From positions 1 through 46,621 of the forward strand of contig JAPPBT010000007.1 of the NCBI GenBank assembly GCA_026702745.1: a DNA stretch of 46,621 bases. Reading direction: 5' to 3'. Numbering within the stretch: position 1 is the first letter of the stretch; each line of letters begins with the position of its first letter. The translations under genes and the position numbers were made by a program. Below the pieces are notes generated by a model. The model was not told where the DNA came from, did no database searches, and worked only from the letters and a program-made list of their open reading frames with translations. This document shows, piece by piece, positions 7,935 through 16,159 of this stretch. Source of the stretch: Gemmatimonadota bacterium (GTDB lineage: Bacteria > JAAXHH01).

Positions 7935-8498
7935 ATGGCCAGACCCTATTCGCCCACCCTCCTCGGATACGTACTATTGGGACTGCTGAACCAGCTTCCG
8001 CGGTCGGGCTATGACGTCCGCCTGGAGATGGAATCAACGCCCATGGCCCATTTCAGCAGCAGTCCCGGTTCGATCTATCCGGCGCTCCAGCTGCTGAAGA
8101 AAAACGGTTTCATCGACAGCGAGGTCATCCACCGCTCCCGGTTGAAGCCGAGGGAAGTGTTCCACCTGACCGAGAAAGGTAAAAAAGCCCTCGGCGCGTG
8201 GCTGCACAAGCGGCTCGCCGTATCCGATCTGAGGGACAACCTCTCCGAGTTGATGCTCAGGTTCCGGTTCATGGAAGACATCGCTAGCGACCAGGAAACG
8301 CTGCGGTTCCTCCAGGATTTCAGGCGAAAGGCCAGGACCTACGCCAGCATCCTCAAGTCTCAGACCAGGACGCAGGCCGAAAGCTCGCTCCATTTCGCCC
8401 TTTCACTGCAGCGGGAGATCTCAATGATCCAGATGCATATCGAATGGGCGGACCAGGCCATGACGGCTTTCGAAGCTTCGAAGCCAAACGGGTCGTAA
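7935..8498 (+). CDS. PadR-family transcriptional regulator
   Basis: The 187-residue protein begins with a winged-helix domain typical of PadR: LLGYVLLGLLNQLPRSGYDV, then SSSPGSIYPALQLLKKNGFI and the wing region ending VFHLTEKGKKAL (about residue 85). A helical C-terminal dimerisation domain (Vir_act_alpha_C-like) follows. PadR proteins usually repress neighbouring catabolic or efflux genes and release DNA on binding a small aromatic or other ligand. The gene leads a plus-strand group (HpcH-type protein, sulfatase, isomerase), so it is the probable local regulator. A 6-base inverted repeat (GGGTCG at 8490-8495 and CGACCC at 8501-8506) brackets its TAA stop. Confidence 0.9.
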   Translation: MARPYSPTLLGYVLLGLLNQLPRSGYDVRLEMESTPMAHFSSSPGSIYPALQLLKKNGFIDSEVIHRSRLKPREVFHLTEKGKKALGAWLHKRLAVSDLRDNLSELMLRFRFMEDIASDQETLRFLQDFRRKARTYASILKSQTRTQAESSLHFALSLQREISMIQMHIEWADQAMTAFEASKPNGS

Positions 8499-8532
8499 TG
8501 CGACCCGGAACCCGGAAAGGCAAACGAGATCA

Positions 8533-9315
8533 ATGCGACCGAACAAGCTCAGAAGTATCCTGAACGAGGGCCGTCCGTCCCTGGCGACCCACATACACAC
8601 GGTCTGGCCCTCCGTGGTCGAACTCGTGGGGCACACCGGCCGGTACGACTACGTCGAATTCGTGGGAGAGTACGGACCCTACGACCTCCATGACCTGGAC
8701 AACCTGGGCCGCGCCGCCGAACTGCACGACCTCGGCCTGATGATCAAGGTCGACCAGGAGCCAAGGGGCTTCCTCGCGCAGCGGGCCATCGGTTCAGGAT
8801 TCCAGAGCGTGCTCTTCGCCGACTGCCGGACCCCGGACGAATTCCGTTCGTGCGTGGACATCGTGCGCCCGGATACGCCGGAATCCCTGGGTACCTACGG
8901 CGTTGCGACGCGCAGGTTCTCCTACATGGGATACGGCGGCGGCCAGGACTATGTTGACGCCCTGGACGAGATCGTCGTGGCCGTCATGATCGAAAAGGGA
9001 CCCGCGGTGGACCACCTGGACGAGATCCTGGAAATAGACGGGATCGACATGATCCAGTGGGGACCGGCCGATTATTCCGTGAACGTAGGCAAGATCGGCC
9101 AGCGCGAAGCGGTAAAATCCGTCGAACGCGTGGTCATCGACAAATCCCTGGCCGCGGGCAGGAACCCCCGCGCGGAAATCAACACCGCGGACGAGGCCCG
9201 GTACTATCTCGATCTCGGCGTGCGCCACTTCTGCATCGGCACGGACGTGCACGTGCTGCACGGTTACTGGCGGCGTGAAGGCGACGATATGCGCAAGGCG
9301 CTCGACGGGTCGTGA
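8533..9315 (+). CDS. HpcH/HpaI aldolase-family protein with non-canonical active site
   Basis: This 260-residue TIM-barrel protein aligns along its length with HpcH/HpaI class II pyruvate aldolases, which split 2-keto-3-deoxy acids into pyruvate and an aldehyde. Metal-binding Glu (VMIEKGP) and Asp (WGPADYS) are conserved. Two catalytic residues are not: the EHAPN loop carrying the general-base His reads EYGPY (Tyr47), and the Arg that binds the pyruvate enolate is Lys72 (MIKVD). It may therefore be a changed-specificity lyase or a non-aldolase. It starts 34 bases after PadR with an AAAGG ribosome-binding site, and its stop overlaps the upstream end of the sulfatase frame, so the set is one operon. 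Confidence 0.82.
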   Translation: MRPNKLRSILNEGRPSLATHIHTVWPSVVELVGHTGRYDYVEFVGEYGPYDLHDLDNLGRAAELHDLGLMIKVDQEPRGFLAQRAIGSGFQSVLFADCRTPDEFRSCVDIVRPDTPESLGTYGVATRRFSYMGYGGGQDYVDALDEIVVAVMIEKGPAVDHLDEILEIDGIDMIQWGPADYSVNVGKIGQREAVKSVERVVIDKSLAAGRNPRAEINTADEARYYLDLGVRHFCIGTDVHVLHGYWRREGDDMRKALDGS

Positions 9316-9356
9316 CGGGCGACCATGACCATGGCCAACCCGCGCCGGCCGAGACC

Positions 9357-10751
9357 ATGATGTCCCGCCCAAACATCCTCTACGTATTCGACGATCAGCA
9401 CCGGTACTCCGCCATGGGTACCAGCGGCAACCCCGTCGTGCAAACGCCGAACCTGGACCGATTCGCGTCCGAAGGCATGGTGCTGGACCAGGTGCATTCC
9501 AGCTGTCCAATCTGCTCGCCCTACCGCGGCCAGCTCATGACCGGCCGGTACTCGCACGTCAACGGGGTCATGGACAACGAGTACCTCCTTCACGGGAACC
9601 AGGACTTCCTGCCGGCCGTACTCGGAGACCATGGCTACCGCACGGCCTACATCGGCAAGTGGCACCTGGGCTACGGTCCCTATGGCGAGGACGGCCGATA
9701 CGGCTTCGATTACATGGCCGCCTACGACTGCAATCACGATTATTACGACGTGTCCTATCATGAGAACGAGCAGGGTCCCATCGACATGGCGGGATGGGCG
9801 CCGGAAACGGAAACCTCACTGGCGATCCGGTTCATGGAGGAACATGCCAGGGAACATGCCGGCCGGCCCTTCGCCCTCGTGCTGAGCTGGGGACCGCCCC
9901 ACTGGCCCTACGATGCGTATCCGGCCGAGTACGACCTCTACGACCCGGACAAGGTGGATCTGCCGCCCAACGTACCGGAGCAGTTCGCCGCCTTCGCCCG
10001 GCGGGAGATCGCCCACTACTACGGCAACGTGACCGCATTGGACGACCAGTTCGGCCGGCTGGACAAAGCGCTGGAACGGCTGGGCATCCGGGACGACACC
10101 CTGGTGGTCTTCACCTCGGACCACGGAGACCACCTCAGCAGCCACGGCTACGGAAAGCCCATGGACCGCTGGATGCATCCTTCCTTCCGCGCCTCGAAGG
10201 CGACGCCGTACGAGGAATCGATCCATGTGCCCTTCATCGCCCGGAAGCCGGGCAGGATCGCACCCGGGACGAGGAGCGACGCCCTGGTAAGCAGCGTGGA
10301 CATGATGCCCACGCTGCTCGGCATGTCCGGCGTACCGGTGCCCGACGGCGTGCAGGGCACGGATCACTCGCACGTGCTGACCGGCATTCCGGGACCGCGC
10401 AGCGATTCGGTCTATCTGCAGATCCTTGGACCCGGCTGGCCGCACCGGGGCGAATGGGTCGGCTTCTGGCGCGGGATCCGGACGGACCGATGGGTCTATG
10501 CGCGCTGGCACGAGAATCAACGGGACACGCTGCTCTTCGACCGGCAGGACGATCCCTTCGAGATGAAAAACCTGGCCGGTGTCCCAGATTTTCGGGGGAT
10601 TCAGGACGAGTGTGAAGCACGGCTACAACGCTGGATGGACGAGACCGGTGATCCCTTCGACACCGGGCCCCGCGACCCGGTGACCGGTATGCTGCGGCTG
10701 GGACAGCGGTTTAATCACGAAATGTATGCGCAAGGGGGACCGGCAAGATGA
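9357..10751 (+). CDS. Sulfatase (type I, formylglycine-dependent)
   Basis: The 464-residue protein is a sulfatase of the alkaline-phosphatase superfamily, which removes sulfate esters from sugars or other compounds. The modification motif C-S-P-Y-R lies in SCPICSPYRGQLMTGR; its Cys is the residue turned into formylglycine by a maturase (not in the window). Metal ligands are visible in FDDQHR near the N-terminus and TSDHGDH in the C-terminal half. The frame is open to a GTG at 9312 that overlaps the previous stop, but the family start MSRPNILYVF is reached at 9357/9360. No signal peptide is evident, so it may act in the cytoplasm. The stop overlaps the isomerase ATG (ATGA), showing translational coupling. 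Confidence 0.88.
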   Translation: MMSRPNILYVFDDQHRYSAMGTSGNPVVQTPNLDRFASEGMVLDQVHSSCPICSPYRGQLMTGRYSHVNGVMDNEYLLHGNQDFLPAVLGDHGYRTAYIGKWHLGYGPYGEDGRYGFDYMAAYDCNHDYYDVSYHENEQGPIDMAGWAPETETSLAIRFMEEHAREHAGRPFALVLSWGPPHWPYDAYPAEYDLYDPDKVDLPPNVPEQFAAFARREIAHYYGNVTALDDQFGRLDKALERLGIRDDTLVVFTSDHGDHLSSHGYGKPMDRWMHPSFRASKATPYEESIHVPFIARKPGRIAPGTRSDALVSSVDMMPTLLGMSGVPVPDGVQGTDHSHVLTGIPGPRSDSVYLQILGPGWPHRGEWVGFWRGIRTDRWVYARWHENQRDTLLFDRQDDPFEMKNLAGVPDFRGIQDECEARLQRWMDETGDPFDTGPRDPVTGMLRLGQRFNHEMYAQGGPAR

Positions 10752-11515
10752 CGATTTCCTGCTGCACCTGGGCCTTAAATGGACCGGAAGCGGACGCTTT
10801 GACGGCGATTGCCGGGACGGGACTGCGCCAAATCGACCACCGTCCCTTCGACTTCAGGTCCGCCGAATCCCGGCGGCTGATCTCGGACCTGGAGCTCACG
10901 CCGGCGTGCATGGCTACAGGTTTCGGTATGCCGGAGCACGCGGCGCTCGACGCGGCCGATGCCGACGCGCGCGACGCGGCCATCGAACACACCCGCCGGG
11001 CCCTCGAATACGCCCACGAGACCGGCATCCGAAGGGCCTACGTGCTGCCCGGAGAAATCGGCGACGCGGAGTCGCTGAACCGGTACGGGGAGTCCGTGAC
11101 CGGCCTCGCCGGCGTCGCGGCCGGGTACGGCATCAAGCTGTGCATCGAGCATTTTCCGGGGAAGGCCCTGGCGACGGTACGGGACACCCTCGATTACATC
11201 GCGAAGCTGGGTCACGACAACCTGTACCTGCTGTTCGACATCGGTCACGCACAGATTTCGAAGGAAGATCCGGCCGACAGTGTCGCGGCGGCCGGCGACC
11301 GTCTCGGCTACTTCCACCTTGACGACAACGACGGCGTGTCCGATCTCCACTGGGCCCTGTGCGACGGGGTGCTCACCCGGGACGTGCTGAAGCGTACGCT
11401 GGCTACCCTCGACCACATCGGATACGACGGCCCGGTCAGCCTGGAGATGAACCCCGGACTCCCCGACCCCCTGGCGGCCATAGAAAGCGGTTTCAGGCTG
11501 GTGCGCGTCCTCTAG
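10748..11515 (+). CDS. Sugar phosphate isomerase/epimerase-type TIM-barrel protein (AP endonuclease 2 fold)
   Basis: This 255-residue protein has the xylose-isomerase-like TIM-barrel pattern: Glu in YGIKLCIEHFPG, LYLLFDIGHAQIS for the Asp/His metal ligands, FHLDDNDG for His/Asp, and a C-terminal strand with Glu (VSLEMNPG). Members isomerise or epimerise keto-sugars and inositols. It is the last gene of the PadR operon, joined by a four-base ATGA overlap to the sulfatase. Together they suggest removal of sulfate followed by isomerisation of the sugar. The last 13 sense bases before the end are repeated exactly after the stop, with a 30-base period. Confidence 0.82.
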   Translation: MTISCCTWALNGPEADALTAIAGTGLRQIDHRPFDFRSAESRRLISDLELTPACMATGFGMPEHAALDAADADARDAAIEHTRRALEYAHETGIRRAYVLPGEIGDAESLNRYGESVTGLAGVAAGYGIKLCIEHFPGKALATVRDTLDYIAKLGHDNLYLLFDIGHAQISKEDPADSVAAAGDRLGYFHLDDNDGVSDLHWALCDGVLTRDVLKRTLATLDHIGYDGPVSLEMNPGLPDPLAAIESGFRLVRVL

Positions 11516-11550
11516 CACTGTTTCAGGCTGGTGTGTACCCGCTGACCGTC
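11491..11550. repeat. 30-base-period duplication around the isomerase stop
   Basis: tttcaggctggtg at 11491-11503 recurs at 11521-11533. The stop codon of the isomerase (11513-11515) lies between the two copies, so the gene's 3' end has been copied downstream; similarity falls off after the first 13 bases. Confidence 0.75.
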
Positions 11551-11581
11551 CTAGTCTTACCCGTCCTGGTCCTACCAGTCC
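11536..11581. repeat. 15-base tandem repeat across the dgoD stop codon
   Basis: Units at 11552-11566 (tagtcttacccgtcc) and 11567-11581 (tggtcctaccagtcc), with a diverged unit at 11536-11551. The minus-strand stop of the dehydratase gene (11572-11574) is inside the last unit. Together with the 30-base duplication, the whole convergent gap between two operons consists of repeats. Confidence 0.8.
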
Positions 11582-12675
11582 ACCACGGACCCGTCGTCGG
11601 CCAGGTAACTCTCGCCGTTCCGCCAGTCGTGGTCGATCTGCTCCTCCATGGCATCGTCGTCCAACTCGATCCCCAGACCCGGTCCGGTGGGCAGATCCAC
11701 GAATCCATCCTTGAAGACGAAGGGCTGCTTGAGGTATCCCTCGCCCAGCGTGGTGTGCTCCTGGGCGACGAAATTGGGGATCGAGGCGTCCAGCTGCAGG
11801 CAGGCGGCCAGGGAAATGGGTCCGAGGGGATTGTGGGGCGCGATCCCGCCGTAGTAGGCCTCGGCCATGCCCGCGATGAGCCGCACCTCGAAGATGCCGC
11901 CGGCGTGGCACAGGTCCGGCTGCAGGATGGACGCGGCCTGCTTCTCCAGGATCTCGCGGAACCCCCACTTGGTGAAGACGCGCTCTCCCGTGGCGATGGG
12001 CAGGTGGGTGCCCCGGGCGATCTCGGCGAGCACGTCGACGTTCTGGCACTGGACGGGCTCTTCCACGAAAAAGGGCTGGTAGGGTTCGAGTTCCTTGATG
12101 AGCAGCTTGGCCGTCTGGGGGCTGATCGCGCCGTGGAAGTCGATGGCCAGGTCGATTTCCGGGCCGGCGACTTCACGGAGCCGGGCGAAATGGCCGGCGG
12201 CCGTGTCGATAAAGGCCTTGTTCTCGATGATCCGGGCCGGCCGTTCGGAATAGGGTCCGGTCTTGAAGCAGGTGAAACCCTTCGCGATCCAATCTTTGAT
12301 GGTGGCCGGGTCGCCTCCGCCCTTGTACAGCCGGATCCGGTCCCGCGTGGGACCGCCCAGCAGCTTGTACACCGGCACGCCCAGGGCCTTGCCCGACAGG
12401 TCCCATAACGCCTGCTCCACCCCGCTTAGCGCACTGGTCAGGATGGGGCCGCCCCGGTAGAAGGCGTGGCGGTACATGGCCTGCCAGTGGTGGACCACCC
12501 GGGTCGGGTCCTTGCCGACCAGGTAGGGTTCCAGCTCGGCCACGGCCTGGGCGCAGGTCTTTGCCCGGCCTTCAAGGATGGGCTCGCCGAGTCCCACCAG
12601 GCCCTCGTCGGTATGGATCTTGAGAAAGAGCCAGCGGGGCTTGACGAGGAAGGTCTCCAGCTTGGTGATTTTCAT
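11572..12675 (-). CDS. dgoD: D-galactonate dehydratase-like enolase-superfamily enzyme
   Basis: The 367-residue protein resembles Escherichia coli DgoD along its whole length (RPRWLFLKI-like start, GEPILEGRA, YRGGPILTSA, APHNPLGPI). DgoD removes water from D-galactonate to give 2-keto-3-deoxygalactonate. Family ligands are present: Asp179, Glu205 and Glu231 for magnesium, with His181, His281 and Glu306 matching the catalytic positions. Galactonate is thus the best guess; a closely related sugar acid is possible. A GGAGAGG ribosome-binding site lies just before the ATG. The gene follows the minus-strand isomerase and shares its strand with a Gfo/Idh oxidoreductase, giving a compact sugar-acid cluster. 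The stop codon is embedded in a 15-base tandem repeat. Confidence 0.85.
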   Translation of the reverse strand: MKITKLETFLVKPRWLFLKIHTDEGLVGLGEPILEGRAKTCAQAVAELEPYLVGKDPTRVVHHWQAMYRHAFYRGGPILTSALSGVEQALWDLSGKALGVPVYKLLGGPTRDRIRLYKGGGDPATIKDWIAKGFTCFKTGPYSERPARIIENKAFIDTAAGHFARLREVAGPEIDLAIDFHGAISPQTAKLLIKELEPYQPFFVEEPVQCQNVDVLAEIARGTHLPIATGERVFTKWGFREILEKQAASILQPDLCHAGGIFEVRLIAGMAEAYYGGIAPHNPLGPISLAACLQLDASIPNFVAQEHTTLGEGYLKQPFVFKDGFVDLPTGPGLGIELDDDAMEEQIDHDWRNGESYLADDGSVVDW

Positions 12676-12708
12676 GGTGTGCCTCTCCGGTTATCTGCCG
12701 TTTTGTCG

Positions 12709-12746
12709 CCCTACCGCGCTCCGGCCTACCCCCCTACCGCGCTCCG
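12709..12746. repeat. 15-base perfect direct repeat over the isomerase stop
   Basis: ccctaccgcgctccg occurs at 12709-12723 and again at 12732-12746. The second copy holds the stop codon (12734-12736, minus strand) and last codons of the isomerase gene; the first lies just downstream of the gene on its strand. Confidence 0.88.
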
Positions 12747-13531
12747 CAGGCCTGCAGGCACGCCTGCATGTGGCCCCGGGTCTCCGCCGCGATGACGCAG
12801 CACTGTTCCAGCGTATACTCCTTTGCCCCGATGACCTCGAGGTTGACGGGGCCATCGTAGCCGCCCTCGTGCAGTGCGCGGATATACCCGACCAGGTCGA
12901 TATCCCCCCTGCCATTGGCCTGGTCCTCCGGCGCGCCGGGACCGGCCTGGCGGCCCTTGCAGTCGCGGATGTGCACGTGGCGGACCCGGGGAAGCACGGC
13001 CTTGATGGCCTCCACGGTGTTCTCGCCGGCTCGGTGGATATGGGAAGGATCCATGTCGATCCCGAAGGACGGTGACGTTATGGCTTCCATGGCGCGCAGC
13101 GTCGTCGGCGTGTCGTAGATACTCGCGCCCACGTGGGCCTTGACGCAGAGCGTTACCCCGTGGGTCTCCGCCCGGTCCGCCAGTCTGCCCAGGGAATCGA
13201 TGGTGGCCTGGAGGCTTTCTTCGTCTCCGGACGTGCCGCCGGGCCCGCAGTTGATGATCGGAATGCCGGTCTCGGCCGCGGCCTGGAAGGCAGACTCCAT
13301 GACTTCTACGTCCTGGGAGGGCTGCTCCATGGCCAGCAATTCCAGGCCGTATTCCTCGGTCAGACGCCGTATTTCCGGCGCGATGGCCCGCCAGTCCGAC
13401 AGGACGAGATGCTCGCTCATGCCGCCGATGGCCGACACTTCTATGCCGTCGTACCCGGCCATGGCCAGGTACTTGAAGGCCGTCTCCATGTCGTAGCCGC
13501 CGAACAGGACCGAGTTTGCGCCAAGTTTCAT
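12734..13531 (-). CDS. Sugar phosphate isomerase/epimerase-type TIM-barrel protein
   Basis: The 265-residue protein is of the AP-endonuclease-2/xylose-isomerase-like family. Metal-site segments are seen: LELLAMEQP, TLCVKAHVG, FGIDMDPSHIHRAG (Asp and His), RHVHIRDCKG (His and Asp) and the final VNLEVIG (Glu). It probably isomerises or epimerises a sugar or sugar-derived ketone. An AAGGAG site seven bases before the ATG supports the start. It lies 58 bases upstream of dgoD and 24 bases after the Gfo/Idh gene on the same strand, so all three are likely one operon. It is only distantly similar to the plus-strand isomerase at 10748, although both families occupy mirror positions in the two facing clusters. 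Confidence 0.85.
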   Translation of the reverse strand: MKLGANSVLFGGYDMETAFKYLAMAGYDGIEVSAIGGMSEHLVLSDWRAIAPEIRRLTEEYGLELLAMEQPSQDVEVMESAFQAAAETGIPIINCGPGGTSGDEESLQATIDSLGRLADRAETHGVTLCVKAHVGASIYDTPTTLRAMEAITSPSFGIDMDPSHIHRAGENTVEAIKAVLPRVRHVHIRDCKGRQAGPGAPEDQANGRGDIDLVGYIRALHEGGYDGPVNLEVIGAKEYTLEQCCVIAAETRGHMQACLQACGAR

Positions 13532-13542
13532 GATTTCTCCTT

Positions 13543-13566
13543 GTCGGTATTGCCGTCAGTATTGAA
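13543..13566. repeat. 12-base tandem repeat at the Gfo/Idh stop codon
   Basis: gtcggtattg (13543-13552) and gtcagtattg (13555-13564) follow with a 12-base period; the second includes the minus-strand stop at 13556-13558. Confidence 0.6.
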
Positions 13567-14551
13567 CCGTCACGACGGAATCGGTGTCCCATGATTCGAT
13601 GGCGGCTTCGATGATCAACTGGGCGCGCAGGGCGTCCTCGGCCCTGGCGTCGATGTCCTCCGGCGCCGCGCCTTCCAGGTTCTGTTCGACCCAGCGGGTA
13701 ATCCGGGACTCAAAAGTTTCGGAAAACCCCAACATACCGCCCAGGTACTGGTAGGATTCCACCTCTCTTGAATGCCGGGGATAGAACTCCAGTTGCTCGC
13801 AGGCTTCGCGTATGACGAATCGGGCGTCCGAGCCCACGACCTCGCACGTCTCCAGGCCATAGCTTCCACCGGCGTCGTAGCTCCCGGTCAGGTGTCCGAC
13901 GACGCCGTTTTCGAACAGCATGTTGACCTGGACGTTGGACCAGATCTTCCGTCCACGGCCCTTCTTGAAGAAGGCCTGTACCTTCTCCACGTCGCCACAG
14001 AAATACCGCATGACGTCGATGGAATGGGGGTGGAGCGCCCGCATGTGGAAATGGGGCGAGCTTTCGTTGGGGTTGTTGATCCACATCGTCATGTTGATGA
14101 TGTTCAGTTCGCCTAATCGGCCGGCCTCGACCCACTCCTTCGCCCGCAATGCGGCGGGTGTGAAACGGTGGTTGAGGTTGATCCCGTAGCGTATGCCCCG
14201 TTCCCGGGCCAGTGCGACCATCTCCCGGGCCTTCGGGATCTCGTTGGATATGGGCTTCTCGCCCAGCACAGGGATGCCGCCACCCAGCAGTTCCATCGTC
14301 GGCGCGTAGTGATCCCCGCCGTTCTCCACGCCGGCCGTACAGACGCTGGCCGCGTCGACCTTAAGCCCACTGTTCAGCAGGTCGCCGACGCTGTAGAATG
14401 CCCGGCAGCCGTAAGTCTGCGCCGCCTCGTCGGCCTTTTCCTTGATGGCGTCGCAAACGGCCACGATCGTGCATGCTTCATGCGCCTGGTAGTTCCGTGC
14501 ATGGTTGTTTCCGATGCCGCCCATGCCCACCACCGCGATATTCAGCCCCAT
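13556..14551 (-). CDS. Gfo/Idh/MocA-family oxidoreductase
   Basis: This 331-residue protein shows an N-terminal NAD(P)-binding fold (VVGMGGIGNNHARNY), the family EKP motif (VLGEKPIS, about residue 95) whose Lys is catalytic, and a C-terminal alpha/beta domain with HPHSIDVMRYFCG carrying the usual substrate-binding His. Such enzymes oxidise sugars, inositols or pseudo-glycosides at a secondary hydroxyl. AAAGGAG nine bases upstream sets the ATG at 14551. It is the first gene of the minus-strand group that continues with an isomerase and DgoD-like dehydratase, so it may supply their substrate. A non-coding stretch of 145 bases separates it from the sulfatase-family gene. Confidence 0.9.
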   Translation of the reverse strand: MGLNIAVVGMGGIGNNHARNYQAHEACTIVAVCDAIKEKADEAAQTYGCRAFYSVGDLLNSGLKVDAASVCTAGVENGGDHYAPTMELLGGGIPVLGEKPISNEIPKAREMVALARERGIRYGINLNHRFTPAALRAKEWVEAGRLGELNIINMTMWINNPNESSPHFHMRALHPHSIDVMRYFCGDVEKVQAFFKKGRGRKIWSNVQVNMLFENGVVGHLTGSYDAGGSYGLETCEVVGSDARFVIREACEQLEFYPRHSREVESYQYLGGMLGFSETFESRITRWVEQNLEGAAPEDIDARAEDALRAQLIIEAAIESWDTDSVVTVQY

Positions 14552-14696
14552 CTTGAAACGCTCCTTTGCTAAATCTCCGACTATCGATTCTCGCGTGTTA
14601 AACTACGATATTTCAGTAAGTTGCACGGATCGGTCCACTAAATACCTGTGTAGAAAAAGCGGTTTTAATACCACGCGACGCGGCGCGGCGACCCCG

Positions 14697-16103
14697 TTAC
14701 CGGCTGCGGGCCTGCAGGCTCGCGGCCTGGTTGGGATCGCCGATATGCATCGTGTCGTAAGCTTGCTGCGAGGACTTGAAGGCCCCCACTCCCTCGTGGC
14801 CGTGCCAGTCCCCCTGGGTCAGCATGGGATTGCGTTTCCCGGTCTCCTTCACCCGCTTGCTGATCCAGTTCCTCATGCGCCGCTTGAGCAGGTTTACCAC
14901 GTCCGGCAGCTCATCGGCCAGGTTATTGTTCTCATCCGGATCCTCCACCAGGTTGTACAGCTCGACCGGCGGCTTGAAGTGGAAATCCGGTTCCAGGGCC
15001 ACCATCAGCTTCCACTGGGGCGTTCGCCAGCCGTGCTTGCGCATCCAGGTGCACTCGGTGATGTAGAAATCGCTGTCGAAGGAAGGCACCGTACCGTCGA
15101 CCAGGGACATCAGGCTGTCGCCGTCGAAGTCGATCCCCGTGTCGATTTCCGCCAGGTCCAGGATGGTGGGCACGAGGTCCTTGTGCTGGTTGTACCCACT
15201 GACGCGGCCGCCTGCGGGGATCCTTCCCGGATACCGGATGATGAGCGGGACGTGGAGCGTCACGTCGTAGAGACCGTGGTGGTCGAACCAGCATTCGTGG
15301 TCGTAGAGCGTCTCGCCGTGGTCGCCGTTGAGGATCACGATCGTCTCGTCCATGATGCCGTGGGCCTCGAGGGCGTTGAAGATCGTCTGGATGCAGGCGT
15401 CCATGTACGCCACCGCGCCGTCGTACTGGGCGATCACGTAGTCCTTGTCGGTGATGCCGGGTGGCATCCACTGGGCGAAGAAATCGCAGAAGGGCTTGAA
15501 CGCCTTGACCGGATCCATGGACCGGTTCTTCGGGTCGCACTCGTCGCCGTGATAGAACATGCGCTCGTAGGGCGCCGGCGGCAGGTACGGCGCGTGAGGA
15601 TCCATGTGGCGAAGGAACAGAAAGAAAGGACCGCGCCGCCTGGCGAGCCGGTCCAGTTCCGGGATGGCTACGTCGTTCAGACTCTGCGCCTTGGGACTGC
15701 GCCCTTCGTTCCAGCTTCCCCAGCTCGGATACTCGAGGTACTTGTCGAAACCGCGGGACGACGGGTTCCCGGCGAAGCCGACGGATGTGGTTGCATATCC
15801 TTGTTCCCGCAGAATTTCGGGCAGCGTCTGCACGTCCTCCCGCAAGCCGCCCTTGTGCCGCAGGGCCACCACCTGGGTGCCGAAGGCGTCCAGGCCGGTC
15901 AGCATGGACGCATAGGCGCTGGTCGTGGGGATATGGGCGCTGTACGTCTTCTCGAACAACGCGCCGCCCTCGGCAAAACGGTCGATGTGGGGCGTGGTCT
16001 GTCGGTGGTAGCCGTAACAGCTCATGTGATCGGCTAGAAGGGAATCCACGCCCAACAGTACGATATTGGGATGCTTCTTGCGTCGCCGGCGCGTCTTTGC
16101 CAT
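14697..16103 (-). CDS. Sulfatase-superfamily hydrolase lacking the formylglycine Cys/Ser
   Basis: The 468-residue protein has the alkaline-phosphatase/sulfatase fold: NIVLLGVDSLLADHMSCYGY at the N-terminus with Asp20 as metal ligand, TPHIDRFAEGG, and a second metal site in LNGDHGETLYDH. The nucleophile segment reads IPTTSAYASMLTG, so where active sulfatases have C/S-x-P-x-R it has threonines (60-61) and no Arg. A Thr nucleophile is used by phosphoglycerol transferases and phosphatases of the superfamily, so it may act on a phosphate or phosphonate ester rather than sulfate. A lysine/arginine-rich start (KTRRRRKK) and no signal peptide suggest a cytoplasmic protein. GAGGA eight bases upstream supports the start. 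Confidence 0.8.
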   Translation of the reverse strand: MAKTRRRRKKHPNIVLLGVDSLLADHMSCYGYHRQTTPHIDRFAEGGALFEKTYSAHIPTTSAYASMLTGLDAFGTQVVALRHKGGLREDVQTLPEILREQGYATTSVGFAGNPSSRGFDKYLEYPSWGSWNEGRSPKAQSLNDVAIPELDRLARRRGPFFLFLRHMDPHAPYLPPAPYERMFYHGDECDPKNRSMDPVKAFKPFCDFFAQWMPPGITDKDYVIAQYDGAVAYMDACIQTIFNALEAHGIMDETIVILNGDHGETLYDHECWFDHHGLYDVTLHVPLIIRYPGRIPAGGRVSGYNQHKDLVPTILDLAEIDTGIDFDGDSLMSLVDGTVPSFDSDFYITECTWMRKHGWRTPQWKLMVALEPDFHFKPPVELYNLVEDPDENNNLADELPDVVNLLKRRMRNWISKRVKETGKRNPMLTQGDWHGHEGVGAFKSSQQAYDTMHIGDPNQAASLQARSR

Positions 16104-16159
16104 GGGTCAGTCCTCGATGATGTGTTAAGTTATTGATATTGTACTATTTTTAATACGAT

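Noticed and set aside
8468-8483. Palindrome TTCGAAGCTTCGAA near the end of the PadR gene
   Set aside because: It lies within coding sequence reading Phe-Glu-Ala-Ser and may be due to codon choice; no second copy was seen.
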